From: Sphingomonas lenta
GTDB lineage: Bacteria > Pseudomonadota > Alphaproteobacteria > Sphingomonadales > Sphingomonadaceae
Direction: 5' to 3'
Length of the DNA stretch: 64,000 nucleotides
Assembly (NCBI RefSeq): GCF_002288825.1
Contig: NZ_NSLI01000004.1
Coordinates: forward strand, 308,501-372,500
The notes beneath the pieces are model-generated. The model did not search any database. It had not been told where the DNA came from and saw only the letters and a program-made list of their open reading frames with translations. Below, in pieces: positions 16,586 to 25,292 of the stretch (its first letter is position 1; every line of letters starts with the position of its first letter). Made by a program: the position numbers and the translations under genes.

Positions 16586-16741
16586 CGATTGCGAGCATTG
16601 GACCGAGCAGTTGAGCACGCTCGCCAACCGTACCGCGCGCACAAGGATAAGCCCCGGAATCAGTTTGTGGCGAAGAACGGGGTATATGGACGTGATCATC
16701 CCGGCCGAGATGGTCGCGGACGTCGATCAGGAGTTCCGACG

Positions 16742-17032
16742 ATGCCTGGCGTCGCTTTCCGCACAAGAAAGATCAGCATCCGCGTCTCGCCCGACGCCAA
16801 GCGGCTGCTGCAGACGGCGGCGTCCGCCTCGCGTCGCTCGCTCAGCGAGTTCGTGCTGGAGAGCGCGCTGGCGCGCGCGGCGGAGACGCTGCCCGACCGC
16901 CAGCGCTTCGGCCTCGACGCGGACGCCTGGGCGGCGTTCCAGGCCGCGCTCGACGCGCCGCCCCGGTCGCTGCCGCGCCTGCGCCGCCTCCTGTCCGAAC
17001 CGAGCGTCTTCGAAGATCCCGCCCCCCAGTGA
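16742..17032 (+). CDS. DUF1778 ribbon-helix-helix antitoxin
   Basis: 96 residues. The N-terminus KISIRVSPDAKRLLQTAASASRRSLSEFVLESALA (cited in part, residues about 10-45) is a ribbon-helix-helix fold of the DUF1778/TacA type, which binds operator DNA as a dimer. The C-terminal half (FGLDADAWAAFQAALDAPPRSLPRLRRLLSEP) matches the toxin-neutralising tail of TacA-like antitoxins. The ATG at 16742 is preceded by AGGAG. It is followed at once by the GNAT toxin gene, the usual order; autoregulation is expected. Confidence 0.88.
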   Translation: MPGVAFRTRKISIRVSPDAKRLLQTAASASRRSLSEFVLESALARAAETLPDRQRFGLDADAWAAFQAALDAPPRSLPRLRRLLSEPSVFEDPAPQ

Positions 17033-17073
17033 TGAGTCCCCAAGAAGGGTCCGCAGTGACAGGCCCGCGATGA
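17032..17073 (+). other. 13-codon bridging mini-ORF between antitoxin and toxin
   Basis: ATG 17032 overlaps the antitoxin stop (TGATG). The frame reads MSPQEGSAVTGPR and stops at TGA 17071-17073, overlapping the toxin ATG at 17070 (ATGA). Its arrangement would let ribosomes pass from antitoxin to toxin by two coupled restarts. It may be chance. Confidence 0.35.
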
Positions 17074-17585
17074 CGGGGGCGTCGAGCGGGCCGCTCCGGA
17101 TCGAGAAGCTGACGCCCACCCACCCGCTCGACGCGTTCGAGTGCGGCGCGCCGGCGCTCGACCGCTTCCTGATCCGCCACGCGCTCCAGAGCCAGCGCGC
17201 GGGCGCGTCGCGGACCTACCTCGCGCTCCAGGGCGAGCGCGTCGTCGGCTACCGCAGTCTCGCCGTCGGCGAGGCCGCCTATGAGGACGCCGCCGAGCGC
17301 CCGACCAAGGGCATGGCCCGCCACCCGATCCCGATCATGCTGCTCGCGCGGCTGGCCGTAGCGCAGGACCAACAAGGGCAGGGAATCGGCGCGGGCCTCC
17401 TCAAGGACGCGCTGCTCCGCACCCTACAAGCGGCGTCGATCGCCGGCATCCGCGCGCTCGTCGTCCACGCCAAGGACGACGCGGCGCGGGCGTTCTACGA
17501 ACGGTACGACTTTGCGCCGTCGCCGACCGACCCGTTCCACTTATATCTGTTGCTGAGAGACGTGCGAGCGCTGCTGACTAGCTGA
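17070..17585 (+). CDS. GNAT-family toxin (TacT-like acetyltransferase)
   Basis: 171 residues. GNAT motif A is clear: LLARLAVAQDQQGQGIGAGLLKDALLR, with the Q-x-x-G-x-G acetyl-CoA pyrophosphate loop. The C-terminal FYERYDFAPSPTDPFHLYLLL has the catalytic tyrosine region. With a DUF1778 antitoxin directly upstream this matches TacAT/AtaRT-type modules, whose toxins acetylate the amino acid on charged tRNAs and stop translation. The start at 17070 lies in an ATGA overlap with the bridging mini-ORF. Target tRNA is unknown. Confidence 0.87.
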   Translation: MTGASSGPLRIEKLTPTHPLDAFECGAPALDRFLIRHALQSQRAGASRTYLALQGERVVGYRSLAVGEAAYEDAAERPTKGMARHPIPIMLLARLAVAQDQQGQGIGAGLLKDALLRTLQAASIAGIRALVVHAKDDAARAFYERYDFAPSPTDPFHLYLLLRDVRALLTS

Positions 17586-17833
17586 TTTCTGAGATCGGGC
17601 TCTTTCAGCGCCAAGCTCGGCCGCTCAGCGGCGCAGATCGGGCTTCCTATCGCTCCTGTTCATCCAAGCGTCGACGGAAGCGCTGATTAGTGGAGAGCGA
17701 ATTGGCCGCTTTGGACCGGAGAAATGATTTTCCGGCCCTTCGTTCACCCACGGTCAGCCGGCAGTCATGCGCTCTATTCTCGGACGCTAAAGAATCAACG
17801 GCGACCACCCGAAGGATACATCCTCGCGTAAAC

Positions 17834-17855
17834 AGCCGGCCCAGACGGGCCGGCT
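17834..17855 (-). terminator. Hairpin downstream of the GHKL ATPase gene
   Basis: AGCCGGCCC / GGGCCGGCT around AGAC, a 9-bp perfect stem located 10 bases past the ATPase stop on the minus strand and followed by gttta. The T-run is weak, so termination is probable but not certain. Confidence 0.6.
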
Positions 17856-17864
17856 AAGTCAAAT

Positions 17865-19679
17865 TTAAGCAGCCACCCGCCCAAGACGCTGTCCCAGGAT
17901 GCGCTTTATGCTCATGTCAATGTGATAGCGGGGTAGGACCGAAGCCGTGAGAGCAGTTTCGCTCCACAACTCGGGCAACTCCTGCATGCTCCACTTCCCG
18001 CCTTGTTTGAGTGCCAAGGCGCTCATGACAGTTTCGATGAGCTGCTGCTCGAACCATTCGCGAGTCACATCCTGAATGGTTGACCTGCATCCGGGAATGT
18101 TGGCGTAGCGTTCGGCCCAGCGGTCGACCATGTCGGTGAAGGCCCGGAAGTCTCCATTAATCAAGAGAAGGTTCTGCTCGGGCAGATACCGGGCAGCTCT
18201 GTCTTCTAGGTCACCAGCATTCCGCGTTTTGTCCTCGAGAGAAATCCACCTAGCCTGTGGCTCGGTAGGTAGGTTAATCAAGTCAGCAGGCGTGCCCACC
18301 TCCTCGGCAAATAGTGCATAGATGTCACCACGCGCGCCGCCTCTACTTCCGCTTATGGAAGAGTTTTCCCGCTTCTTCTTGTCGTCGTTCTCGCTTTCAC
18401 CTCCAGTGTTTTCTCCAGGGGTGACGTTGTATTGGCCGCCCGGGCGAGGCCGATAGCGGCCGAACCGAAACAGTTCACGAACTGTGCGAAGCCGCTCCCG
18501 TATGGCTTTGCGGTGATCGGTTTGTTTTGATCCAGACCCAATCTCATCCTGATACTCCCTTAGCCGCTCGGGCATAAGTTCGCGGAATTCGGCAGCATAG
18601 CTTGACCAATCCAACGGCTCGCTTCCAATGAGAAGCTGTGTTCGCGCGGTATTCGCCGTCACCATACTCAAAGGATCATTGTCAGGCTCAATGTATAAAA
18701 CTACCCGATCACCACCGAAGACTATCCCGAACGCCTGAAGCCGAGCATAGCCCGCAGAACTGGATGCAATCTCGTAAAGCTCATTCTGGAAGAGTGCACC
18801 GACATGTCCGCCAGGAACGTAATGTCCGCTGTTGGTATCAACGTCTGGCTTGATAATCCACCAGTGCAGATTTGCTTTATTGCTGGGAAGTCGAACTTGT
18901 CCTTGGTCTGCGGCATTCTCAGCAAGCCAAGGCCCTTGACCAGTCGCTTTCCTCAAAAAGTTGTGCCGGGTACCGCGTGGCAAGTCCCAGCCTTCTCGTA
19001 CCGATACCGTCACGCCTTCGGGAAAAGTGAAGAACCTAGAGTTCAAATACCGAAGGATCCACTTGCGCGGCATCTTGGCACCTGGAGGCGCTAGCACGGT
19101 ATTCTCATTGAGCGACGATCCGAGTAAGACGACCATCGTGCCATGGGTATCGATGGGCTCCGGCTTCACGTCATTCTGGATATGCTGCCAGAACTCCCCG
19201 TTGCCGAACCGAAGCAGGCCGTAGTCACCCGTGTTCGGATCCTTGTGGAGATGGATCATCGACCCAAGTCCATCTTTCCAGCTGAGGTAAACCAAGCCTT
19301 CAGGGTTCAATGGGGCAGCGGAAATCTTAGCTCCAACGCCGAAGTTACCAGTCGCCGACTGCTCGTGGATCGAGGACGAGAGCTTATTGATAAACTCAAC
19401 CATCTCGTCGCCGGACATGCCCAGTCCGGTATCGATTATGCAGAGCTTCTGGGCAGAGTCTGGTCCAAGGAGATCAAAGCGGTTCCAGTCCACATCCCAG
19501 CGAATCTCGCCAATGGGTGGGTCGCACCGTTCGACCGCCTCAACAGCATTCTTCGTAAGCTCGCGAACGAACTGAAGAGGGGAGCAATCTCTGTTAAGGC
19601 GATCTACCAAGAAGCCCATCTTGGCGACGGTCATAGGAAGAACGTCGGGCGCACGCCGACCTGGCTCAAAAGCAGCCAT
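17865..19679 (-). CDS. Stand-alone GHKL (Hsp90/MORC-like) ATPase, island gene
   Basis: 604 residues from ATG 19679, with GAAAGG well placed upstream (GTG 19688 is an alternative). Bergerat-fold motifs are intact: ELTKNAVEAV (E40, N44), IIDTGLGMS (D83-G87), and GNFGVGAKIS (111-120). A middle domain follows to about 400, then a charged, probably flexible linker (NTGGESENDDKKKREN), then a C-terminal domain with RYLPEQNLLLINGDFRAF. No kinase, MutL or topoisomerase partner domain is seen. GC content and codon use are clearly lower than in neighbours, suggesting transfer. The role is unknown; defence or DNA/chromatin-type remodelling are possibilities only. Confidence 0.8.
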   Translation of the reverse strand: MAAFEPGRRAPDVLPMTVAKMGFLVDRLNRDCSPLQFVRELTKNAVEAVERCDPPIGEIRWDVDWNRFDLLGPDSAQKLCIIDTGLGMSGDEMVEFINKLSSSIHEQSATGNFGVGAKISAAPLNPEGLVYLSWKDGLGSMIHLHKDPNTGDYGLLRFGNGEFWQHIQNDVKPEPIDTHGTMVVLLGSSLNENTVLAPPGAKMPRKWILRYLNSRFFTFPEGVTVSVREGWDLPRGTRHNFLRKATGQGPWLAENAADQGQVRLPSNKANLHWWIIKPDVDTNSGHYVPGGHVGALFQNELYEIASSSAGYARLQAFGIVFGGDRVVLYIEPDNDPLSMVTANTARTQLLIGSEPLDWSSYAAEFRELMPERLREYQDEIGSGSKQTDHRKAIRERLRTVRELFRFGRYRPRPGGQYNVTPGENTGGESENDDKKKRENSSISGSRGGARGDIYALFAEEVGTPADLINLPTEPQARWISLEDKTRNAGDLEDRAARYLPEQNLLLINGDFRAFTDMVDRWAERYANIPGCRSTIQDVTREWFEQQLIETVMSALALKQGGKWSMQELPELWSETALTASVLPRYHIDMSIKRILGQRLGRVAA

Positions 19680-19855
19680 CTCAAGCACCTTTCAATGCCC
19701 CTGCGGAGTTGTTCGGCAGGAATCATCGTAAGTTCGCCATCCCGCGGGGCAGTGAGTCTGCGCGGCTTCGTGGCAAAGTAAGCGTAAGGCCGCTGGTACC
19801 TACCAGTCAACAGGAAGTCGGTAGTGGACCCAAGCCGGTGCATGTTCTTGCTCAT
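19631..19855 (-). CDS. Possible small ORF overlapping the start of the ATPase gene
   Basis: A 74-codon frame starting MSKNMHRLGSTTDFLLTGRY and ending LLLSQVGVRPTFFL. It overlaps the first about 50 bases of the ATPase gene in another frame, which could mean translational coupling, but no family or strong ribosome binding site is seen. Confidence 0.25.
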   Translation of the reverse strand: MSKNMHRLGSTTDFLLTGRYQRPYAYFATKPRRLTAPRDGELTMIPAEQLRRGIERCLRWLLLSQVGVRPTFFL

Positions 19856-20136
19856 CCGGGCTGTGCCGGAAGCGGAAATAAGCTGACGGTCCGCTCTCTA
19901 CCTATCACCTGGTGCCAACGACCACACGAACGGATGTCCGGTATTGAGGAGCGCCGAAGTAGACATGAGCGGCCGACGATGGTTCTTTTCAGCAGTGGAG
20001 CAAATTGATCGACAGCTTCTCTGATCCTGTTAACTGCCGCGGGCCAGCCTCGTGTGATCAGAGGAAGCCGAGGCGGTCGAGCTGCGGCGGCTTACCCGGC
20101 CTCTATTAACGCCAAACACGATAAAAACCGGCTGAC
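19856..20136. other. Intergenic DNA between the ATPase island and pnp
   Basis: About 280 bases with lower GC than the surroundings. I see no convincing ORF, RNA gene or repeat. It may contain the promoter of the ATPase gene or decayed acquired DNA. Confidence 0.4.
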
Positions 20137-20168
20137 GAAAAAGGGCCCGGCGGTCGCCCGCCGAGCCC
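20137..20168 (-). terminator. Intrinsic terminator of pnp
   Basis: On the minus strand GGGCTCGGCGG, loop GCGA, CCGCCGGGCCC, then TTTTTC: a strong GC-rich stem followed by a T-run, 25 bases past the pnp stop. Confidence 0.88.
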
Positions 20169-20192
20169 TTCTCATCGACCCTGATCGAAAGC

Positions 20193-22553
20193 TCAGTCGC
20201 GGTCGCCCGTCAGGAACGCCGGCGCGAACTCGGGCGCGGGGCCGTCGTCGTTGCCGCCTTCGGAGCGCTCGCGGCGCGGGCCCCGATCGCCGCGGTCGCC
20301 ACCACGATCGCCGCCCCGGTCACCGCGCGGACCGCGATCCCGGTCACCGCCACCGCCGCCACGCCGGCGGTCGCCGTCGCGGCGGGGGCCGCGGTCGCCG
20401 CGGTCGCCACGATCACCGCGCGGCTCGCGGGCGGGGCGCGTGTCCTCCAGCTCGGCGCCGGTCTCCTGGTCGACGACGCGCATCGACAGGCGGACCTTGC
20501 CGCGCGGGTCGATCTCCAGGACCTTGACCTTGACCTCCTGGCCTTCGGACAGGACGTCGGACACCTTCTCCACGCGCTCGTTCCGGATCTCGGAGACGTG
20601 GACCAGGCCGTCCTTGCCGCCCATGAAATTCACGAACGCGCCGAAATCGACGAGGTTGACGACCTTGCCGGTGTAGATCTTGCCGACCTCGGCCTCCTCG
20701 ACGATGCCCTTGATCCAGTTCATCGCCGCCTCGATCTGCGCGCCGTCCGAGCTCGAGATCTTGATCACGCCCTCGTCGTCGATGTCGACCTTGGCGCCCG
20801 TGGTGGCGACGATTTCGCGGATCACCTTGCCGCCCGTGCCGATGACGTCGCGGATCTTGGACTTGTCGATCTGCATCGTCTCGATGCGCGGCGCATGCGC
20901 GCTGAGCTCGGTGCGGGTCTCGCCCAGCGCCTTGGCCATCTCGCCCAGGATGTGCGCGCGGCCCTCATGCGCCTGGGCCAGCGCGGTGCGCATGATCTCC
21001 TCGGTGATGCCGGCGATCTTGATGTCCATCTGGAGGCTGGTGATGCCCTCCGAGGTGCCGGCGACCTTGAAGTCCATGTCGCCCAGGTGATCCTCGTCGC
21101 CCAGGATGTCCGACAGGACGGCGAAGCGGTCGCCTTCCTTGATCAGGCCCATGGCGATCCCCGACACCGGCCGCTTGATCGGCACGCCCGCGTCCATCAG
21201 CGCCAGGCTGCCGCCGCATACGGTCGCCATCGACGAGGAGCCGTTCGACTCCGTGATGTCGGACGTCACGCGGATCGTGTAGGGGAACTCCTCCTTCGAC
21301 GGCAGCACGGGGTTGAGCGCGCGCCAGGCGAGCTTGCCGTGGCCGATCTCGCGACGGCCCGGCGCGCCGAAGCGGCCCACTTCGCCGACCGAATAGGGCG
21401 GGAAGTTATAGTGCAGCATGAAGTGCTGGTACGACAGGCCGTTCAGCCCGTCGATCATCTGCTCGGCGTCACGCGTGCCGAGCGTGGTGGTGGCGATGGT
21501 CTGCGTCTCGCCGCGGGTGAACAGCGCGGAGCCGTGCGCGCGCGGCAGGAAGTGGACCTCCGCCTCGATCGGGCGCACCGTCCGGGTGTCGCGGCCGTCG
21601 ATGCGCACGCCGTCGGTCAGGATCGCGCCGCGGACGATGTCGGCCTCGAGCTTCTTCACGAGCTTCAAGGTGCCGAGATATTGGGCGGGGTCCTCGTGCT
21701 TCAGCGGCTCGAATACCTCGCGGGCCTTGGCGCGGGCGGCGTTGACCGCGTTCTGGCGCTCGGCCTTGTTGGTGATGCGGTACGCGGCCTGGAGGTCCGC
21801 GCCGATCGCCTCGCGGAGCTTCGCCATGGTCGCCGACTTGTCCTCGACGGGGGCGAGCTCCCACGGGTCCTTGGCGGCCTGCTCGGCGAGCTCGATGATC
21901 GCCCCGATGACGCGCTGGAACTCGCGGTGCGCGAACATGACGGCGCCGAGCATGACGTCCTCGGACAGCTCCTTGGCCTCCGACTCCACCATCATGACCG
22001 CGTCGTGCGTGCCCGCCACGACCAGGTCGAGCTCGCCCGCCGCGACTTCGGCGTCGGTCGGATTCAGCTGATACTCGCCATCGCGATACCCGACCCGCGC
22101 CGCGCCGATCGGCCCCATGAACGGCACGCCCGACAGCGTCAGCGCCGCGCTGGCCGCGATCATCGCCAGGATGTCCGGCTCGTTCTCGCCGTCATAGCTC
22201 ATGACCTGAGCAATCGCATTGATTTCGTTATAAAAGCCCTCAGGGAAGAGTGGCCTGATAGGGCGATCGATAAGGCGGGAGATCAGCGTCTCGCGCTCGG
22301 TCGCGCCGCGCTCGCGCTTGAAGAAGCCGCCGGGGATGCGCCCGCTAGCGGAGAACTTCTCCTGGTAGTGGACGGTGAGCGGGAAGAAGTCCTGGCCTTC
22401 CTTGACCGACTTCGCCGCCGTAACCGCGCAGAGCACGACGGTCTCGCCGAGCGTCGCGAGCACCGCGCCGTCGGCCTGACGGGCGACGCGGCCCGTTTCG
22501 AGCGTCAGCGTCTTGCCGCCCCACTCGATCTCCACTTTCTTGGTGTCGAACAT
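20193..22553 (-). CDS. pnp: Polyribonucleotide nucleotidyltransferase (PNPase)
   Basis: 786 residues, starting [20 protein letters not shown]. It has two RNase PH-like domains (the second with [18 protein letters not shown] at about 425-442), a KH domain ([20 protein letters not shown], from about 553) and an S1 domain ([20 protein letters not shown], from about 622). The enzyme degrades RNA 3'-5' phosphorolytically and works with RNase E. The last about 85 residues form an unusual Arg/Gly/Asp-rich tail of RGDRGD-like repeats. It lies downstream of rpsO, with the terminator of rpsO between, so it probably has its own promoter. Confidence 0.97.
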   Translation of the reverse strand: MFDTKKVEIEWGGKTLTLETGRVARQADGAVLATLGETVVLCAVTAAKSVKEGQDFFPLTVHYQEKFSASGRIPGGFFKRERGATERETLISRLIDRPIRPLFPEGFYNEINAIAQVMSYDGENEPDILAMIAASAALTLSGVPFMGPIGAARVGYRDGEYQLNPTDAEVAAGELDLVVAGTHDAVMMVESEAKELSEDVMLGAVMFAHREFQRVIGAIIELAEQAAKDPWELAPVEDKSATMAKLREAIGADLQAAYRITNKAERQNAVNAARAKAREVFEPLKHEDPAQYLGTLKLVKKLEADIVRGAILTDGVRIDGRDTRTVRPIEAEVHFLPRAHGSALFTRGETQTIATTTLGTRDAEQMIDGLNGLSYQHFMLHYNFPPYSVGEVGRFGAPGRREIGHGKLAWRALNPVLPSKEEFPYTIRVTSDITESNGSSSMATVCGGSLALMDAGVPIKRPVSGIAMGLIKEGDRFAVLSDILGDEDHLGDMDFKVAGTSEGITSLQMDIKIAGITEEIMRTALAQAHEGRAHILGEMAKALGETRTELSAHAPRIETMQIDKSKIRDVIGTGGKVIREIVATTGAKVDIDDEGVIKISSSDGAQIEAAMNWIKGIVEEAEVGKIYTGKVVNLVDFGAFVNFMGGKDGLVHVSEIRNERVEKVSDVLSEGQEVKVKVLEIDPRGKVRLSMRVVDQETGAELEDTRPAREPRGDRGDRGDRGPRRDGDRRRGGGGGDRDRGPRGDRGGDRGGDRGDRGPRRERSEGGNDDGPAPEFAPAFLTGDRD

Positions 22554-22678
22554 TTGGTTTCCTTCACTCCGGTGGCCCTATGCCGGCCGGGGCCTATGTG
22601 CGGGCTTGTCCGGCCCGCGGCGGTTCGGAGCTGTCATCGCCCCTGACCCGAACGCCGAACTGCGTCGGGGCCGATAAG

Positions 22679-22705
22679 GAAAGGGCGGCCGCTGGGCCGC
22701 CCTTC
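22679..22705 (-). terminator. Terminator of rpsO
   Basis: On the minus strand GGAAGGGCGGCCC AGC GGCCGCCCTTTCC: a stem with a C/T-rich end, directly after the rpsO stop. The overlap of a hairpin with the rpsO-pnp junction resembles the arrangement in other proteobacteria, where RNase III can process the pnp leader. Confidence 0.8.
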
Positions 22706-22708
22706 CAA

Positions 22709-22978
22709 TTACTTGCGAAGGCCGAGCTTCGCGATCAAGTCGAGGTAGCGCTGGCCGTCCTTCTTGCGGAGATAGTCCAGCAGCGCGCGGCGCTTGTTGA
22801 CCATCATCAACAGGCCGCGGCGCGAGTGGTTGTCCTTGGCGTGGCCCTTGAAGTGGTCGGTCAGGTTGCGGATCCGCTCGGTGAGGATCGCGACCTGGAC
22901 TTCCGGCGAGCCGGTGTCGCCCGCTTCACGGGCGTGCTCGGTGATGAGCGCCTGCTTGCGCTCCGCAGTGATCGACAT
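22709..22978 (-). CDS. rpsO: Ribosomal protein uS15
   Basis: 89 residues, the standard S15 length, starting [20 protein letters not shown]. Recognisable motifs are [35 protein letters not shown] and [14 protein letters not shown]15 binds 16S rRNA and organises the small-subunit platform. The ATG at 22978 matches the family; the longer frame from 22993 adds five residues. It follows truB on the same strand by 15 bases. Confidence 0.98.
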   Translation of the reverse strand: MSITAERKQALITEHAREAGDTGSPEVQVAILTERIRNLTDHFKGHAKDNHSRRGLLMMVNKRRALLDYLRKKDGQRYLDLIAKLGLRK

Positions 22979-22993
22979 CGTGTTCCTTTCCAT

Positions 22994-23998
22994 TCAGAGG
23001 TTGAAGCCCCGAACGACGCGGACCTCTCGGTCCCGAACTTCGACCAGCGCGACGGGGGTGTCCCCCAGCATCGCGAAAGCCTGTCCCCCATCTCGGACGG
23101 CGTCGGCGGCGATCCCGGCCAGAACCCGCCCCTGACGGAGCGCCCCTGCCTGGTCGAGAGTGAGGGAGAGAGCCGGGATGTCGTCCAGCCCCGCCCTCAA
23201 CGGCAGGAGTATTTCTTCGAGGCGGCGCGCATGGCCGAGTTCGGTCAATTTGTCCAGTGATAACGCGTGGTGGATCCAGAATGGACCGGCCTTGGTCCGG
23301 CAAAGCATGGTGACGTGACCTACCGTGCCGAGCGCGAGTGCGATGTCGCGGGCGAGCGATCGGATGTACGTACCTTTCGACACGTGCGCTGTCAGCGTAA
23401 CCTCGCGGACACGCTCATATTTGCCGGCGTGAGTGGCGCGCTCACGCTCGAAAAAGGAGCGAACAGCGGAGCGAAAGTCACTTTGTTCAATTGGTGGCAA
23501 TCTCGCTTCGCTGCGAACCGGCAGCATACCAAGCGCGCCTAAATACTTGATGTTGACCCGTCGCGTGGCGAGTTCGATCTCTTGCCCCGAGCGGGCAAGC
23601 TCATAAGCGCGTTGCCCGTTGATCTTCAGTGCCGAATAGACGGGTGGAATCTGATCCTGCTCACCCCTGAAGCGCTCCAGGACAGCCTCTATATCGCGAC
23701 GTAAAGGTCGCACGTGGGAGGTCGCGATGACCTCGCCCTCCGCGTCCAGCGTCGCCGTTTCTTCACCGAAGCGGATGGTGAACTCGTAGATCTTGTCGCT
23801 ATCCAACAAGCGACCGGCGAGCTTGGTCGCCTCGCCGATCGCGACCGGCAGCACGCCAGACGCCAGTGGGTCGAGCGTGCCGCCGTGCCCTACCTTAAGT
23901 TTGGGGTAGCCGCCCGCGCGCAACGCGCGCTTGACCGCGGTCACCGCCTCCGTCGAGCCGGGGCCGACGGGCTTGTCGAGGACGATCCAGCCGTGCAC
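22994..23998 (-). CDS. truB: tRNA pseudouridine(55) synthase
   Basis: 334 residues. Motifs of the TruB family are clear: WIVLDKPVGPGS at the start, and KVGHGGTLDPLASGVL with catalytic Asp43; KIYEFTIRFGEET and KGTYIRSLARDIA follow. It makes pseudouridine 55 in the T-loop of tRNAs. Residues about 152-195 (LGALGMLPVRSEARLPPIEQ...) are extra relative to the usual fold and fall in DNA of lower GC, so a coding insertion is suspected. Follows the M50 protease gene by 7 bases, hence same operon. Confidence 0.93.
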   Translation of the reverse strand: MHGWIVLDKPVGPGSTEAVTAVKRALRAGGYPKLKVGHGGTLDPLASGVLPVAIGEATKLAGRLLDSDKIYEFTIRFGEETATLDAEGEVIATSHVRPLRRDIEAVLERFRGEQDQIPPVYSALKINGQRAYELARSGQEIELATRRVNIKYLGALGMLPVRSEARLPPIEQSDFRSAVRSFFERERATHAGKYERVREVTLTAHVSKGTYIRSLARDIALALGTVGHVTMLCRTKAGPFWIHHALSLDKLTELGHARRLEEILLPLRAGLDDIPALSLTLDQAGALRQGRVLAGIAADAVRDGGQAFAMLGDTPVALVEVRDREVRVVRGFNL

Positions 23999-24005
23999 GC
24001 GCGCG

Positions 24006-24689
24006 TCAGGCGATCGCCTGCGCCAGCGCCATGAACCAGCCCGTCACCGCCTCCGCGGGCGGCGCGACCACGCGCTGGACGATGTTGGCGCTCGGCACCA
24101 GCATCGGCAGCACTACGAGCAGGCCGAGGAGCAGCAGGAAGCCGTAGCGGCCGATCTTGGCGTACTCGCGCGCGAGCGGGCGCGGTAGCAGGCCCTCAAC
24201 CACGTGCCCGCCGTCGAACGGGGGTAGGGGTAGCAGGTTGAACAGTGCCAAGAACACGTTCACGACGACAAACGAGAAGAGCATGTCGGCGGCGAAGCGC
24301 GCTGCCCCCGTGATCCCGTCCGACACGCCGAACACCAGCCCCAGCCCGATCGCGCCGACCGTCGCGAGCAGGATGTTCATGCCCGGCCCGGCGAGCGCCA
24401 CCAGCATCATGCCGACACGCGGATTGCGGAGCCGCCGCGAGACGACGGGCACGGGCTTGGCCCAGCCGAACACGGGCGCGCCCGCGACCGCGAGGCTTAA
24501 GGGGAGCACCACGGTGCCGATCGGATCGACGTGGCGAATCGGGTTGAAGCTCAGCCGCTTCTGCTCGGCCGCGGTGGGATCGCCCAGAAAGCGCGCGACC
24601 CAGCCGTGCGCGACTTCGTGGAACACGATCGCGATCACCAGCGGCACGATCCATACGGCCGCGCGATAGATGATGTTGTCAGGGTTCAT
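24006..24689 (-). CDS. Site-2-type intramembrane metalloprotease (M50)
   Basis: 227 residues with about six membrane segments. The zinc motif HEVAHG lies in helix 1 (residues about 24-29: AIVFHEVAHGWVARF), and the partner motif NLLPLPPFDGGHV at about 161-173 supplies the third ligand Asp. The small size without a PDZ domain fits the FtsH-like 'YwhC/SpoIVFB' subgroup. The substrates are unknown. It is sandwiched between tdk and truB in the translation cluster. Confidence 0.9.
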   Translation of the reverse strand: MNPDNIIYRAAVWIVPLVIAIVFHEVAHGWVARFLGDPTAAEQKRLSFNPIRHVDPIGTVVLPLSLAVAGAPVFGWAKPVPVVSRRLRNPRVGMMLVALAGPGMNILLATVGAIGLGLVFGVSDGITGAARFAADMLFSFVVVNVFLALFNLLPLPPFDGGHVVEGLLPRPLAREYAKIGRYGFLLLLGLLVVLPMLVPSANIVQRVVAPPAEAVTGWFMALAQAIA

Positions 24690-24713
24690 ACGGGAGATAT
24701 GGCGTGGGCGAGG

Positions 24714-25292
24714 TCAGCCCGCCAGCGCCTCGGTGAAGTGGCGGCGACATAGCGCGACGTAGCGGTCGTTACCGCCGATTTCGAGCTGGCGCCCGTGCGC
24801 CACCGGCCGGCCCTCGTCGTCAACGCGCAGATTCATGCTCGCCTTGCGACCGCAGGTGCACACCGATTTGATCTCGTGCAGAGCGTCCGCGAGCGCCAGG
24901 AGCCGCGCCGAGCCCTCGAACAGGTCCCCGCGGAAGTCAGTGCGCAGGCCGTAGGCGAGCACGGGTAGTCCATGCGCATCGGCAAGGCGCGCGAGCTGGT
25001 CGACCTGGGTCCCGGACAGAAATTGAGCCTCGTCGACGAGCACACATGATAACGATTCTCGATTGTGCTCAGCGAGCACCAGCGCCTCAATGTCGGTTCC
25101 CGCATCGAACGCAGTCGCGGGCGCGGACAGGCCGATGCGGCTCGCGATCACGCCCGGCGCGAAGCGGTCGTCCACCGCGGCGGTGAACAGCATCGTGCGC
25201 ATTCCGCGCTCGCGATAGTTGAAGTCGGCCTGGAGCAGGTTCGTCGACTTACCCGCGTTCATGGAGGCGTAGTAGAAATAGAGCTTGGCCAT
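24714..25292 (-). CDS. tdk: Thymidine kinase (type II)
   Basis: 192 residues. The P-loop is LYFYYASMNAGKSTNLLQ (residues about 3-20), the Walker-B-like motif is CVLVDEAQFL, and the lid/zinc cysteines are in VCTCGRKAS and ALCRRHF. It phosphorylates thymidine in pyrimidine salvage. The ATG at 25292 overlaps the rbfA stop by one base (TGATG), so the two are coupled; a GTG at 25295 is possible. thyA (44.3 kb) provides the de novo route. Confidence 0.95.
   Translation of the reverse strand: MAKLYFYYASMNAGKSTNLLQADFNYRERGMRTMLFTAAVDDRFAPGVIASRIGLSAPATAFDAGTDIEALVLAEHNRESLSCVLVDEAQFLSGTQVDQLARLADAHGLPVLAYGLRTDFRGDLFEGSARLLALADALHEIKSVCTCGRKASMNLRVDDEGRPVAHGRQLEIGGNDRYVALCRRHFTEALAG

Noticed and set aside
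17586..17833. A tRNA or integrase remnant at the border of the GHKL island
   Set aside because: No cloverleaf, no integrase fragment and no direct repeats at the two borders were found by eye.
20598..22646. A 682-codon frame opposite pnp
   Set aside because: Shadow of pnp with no recognisable domain; the pnp strand has complete KH and S1 domains.
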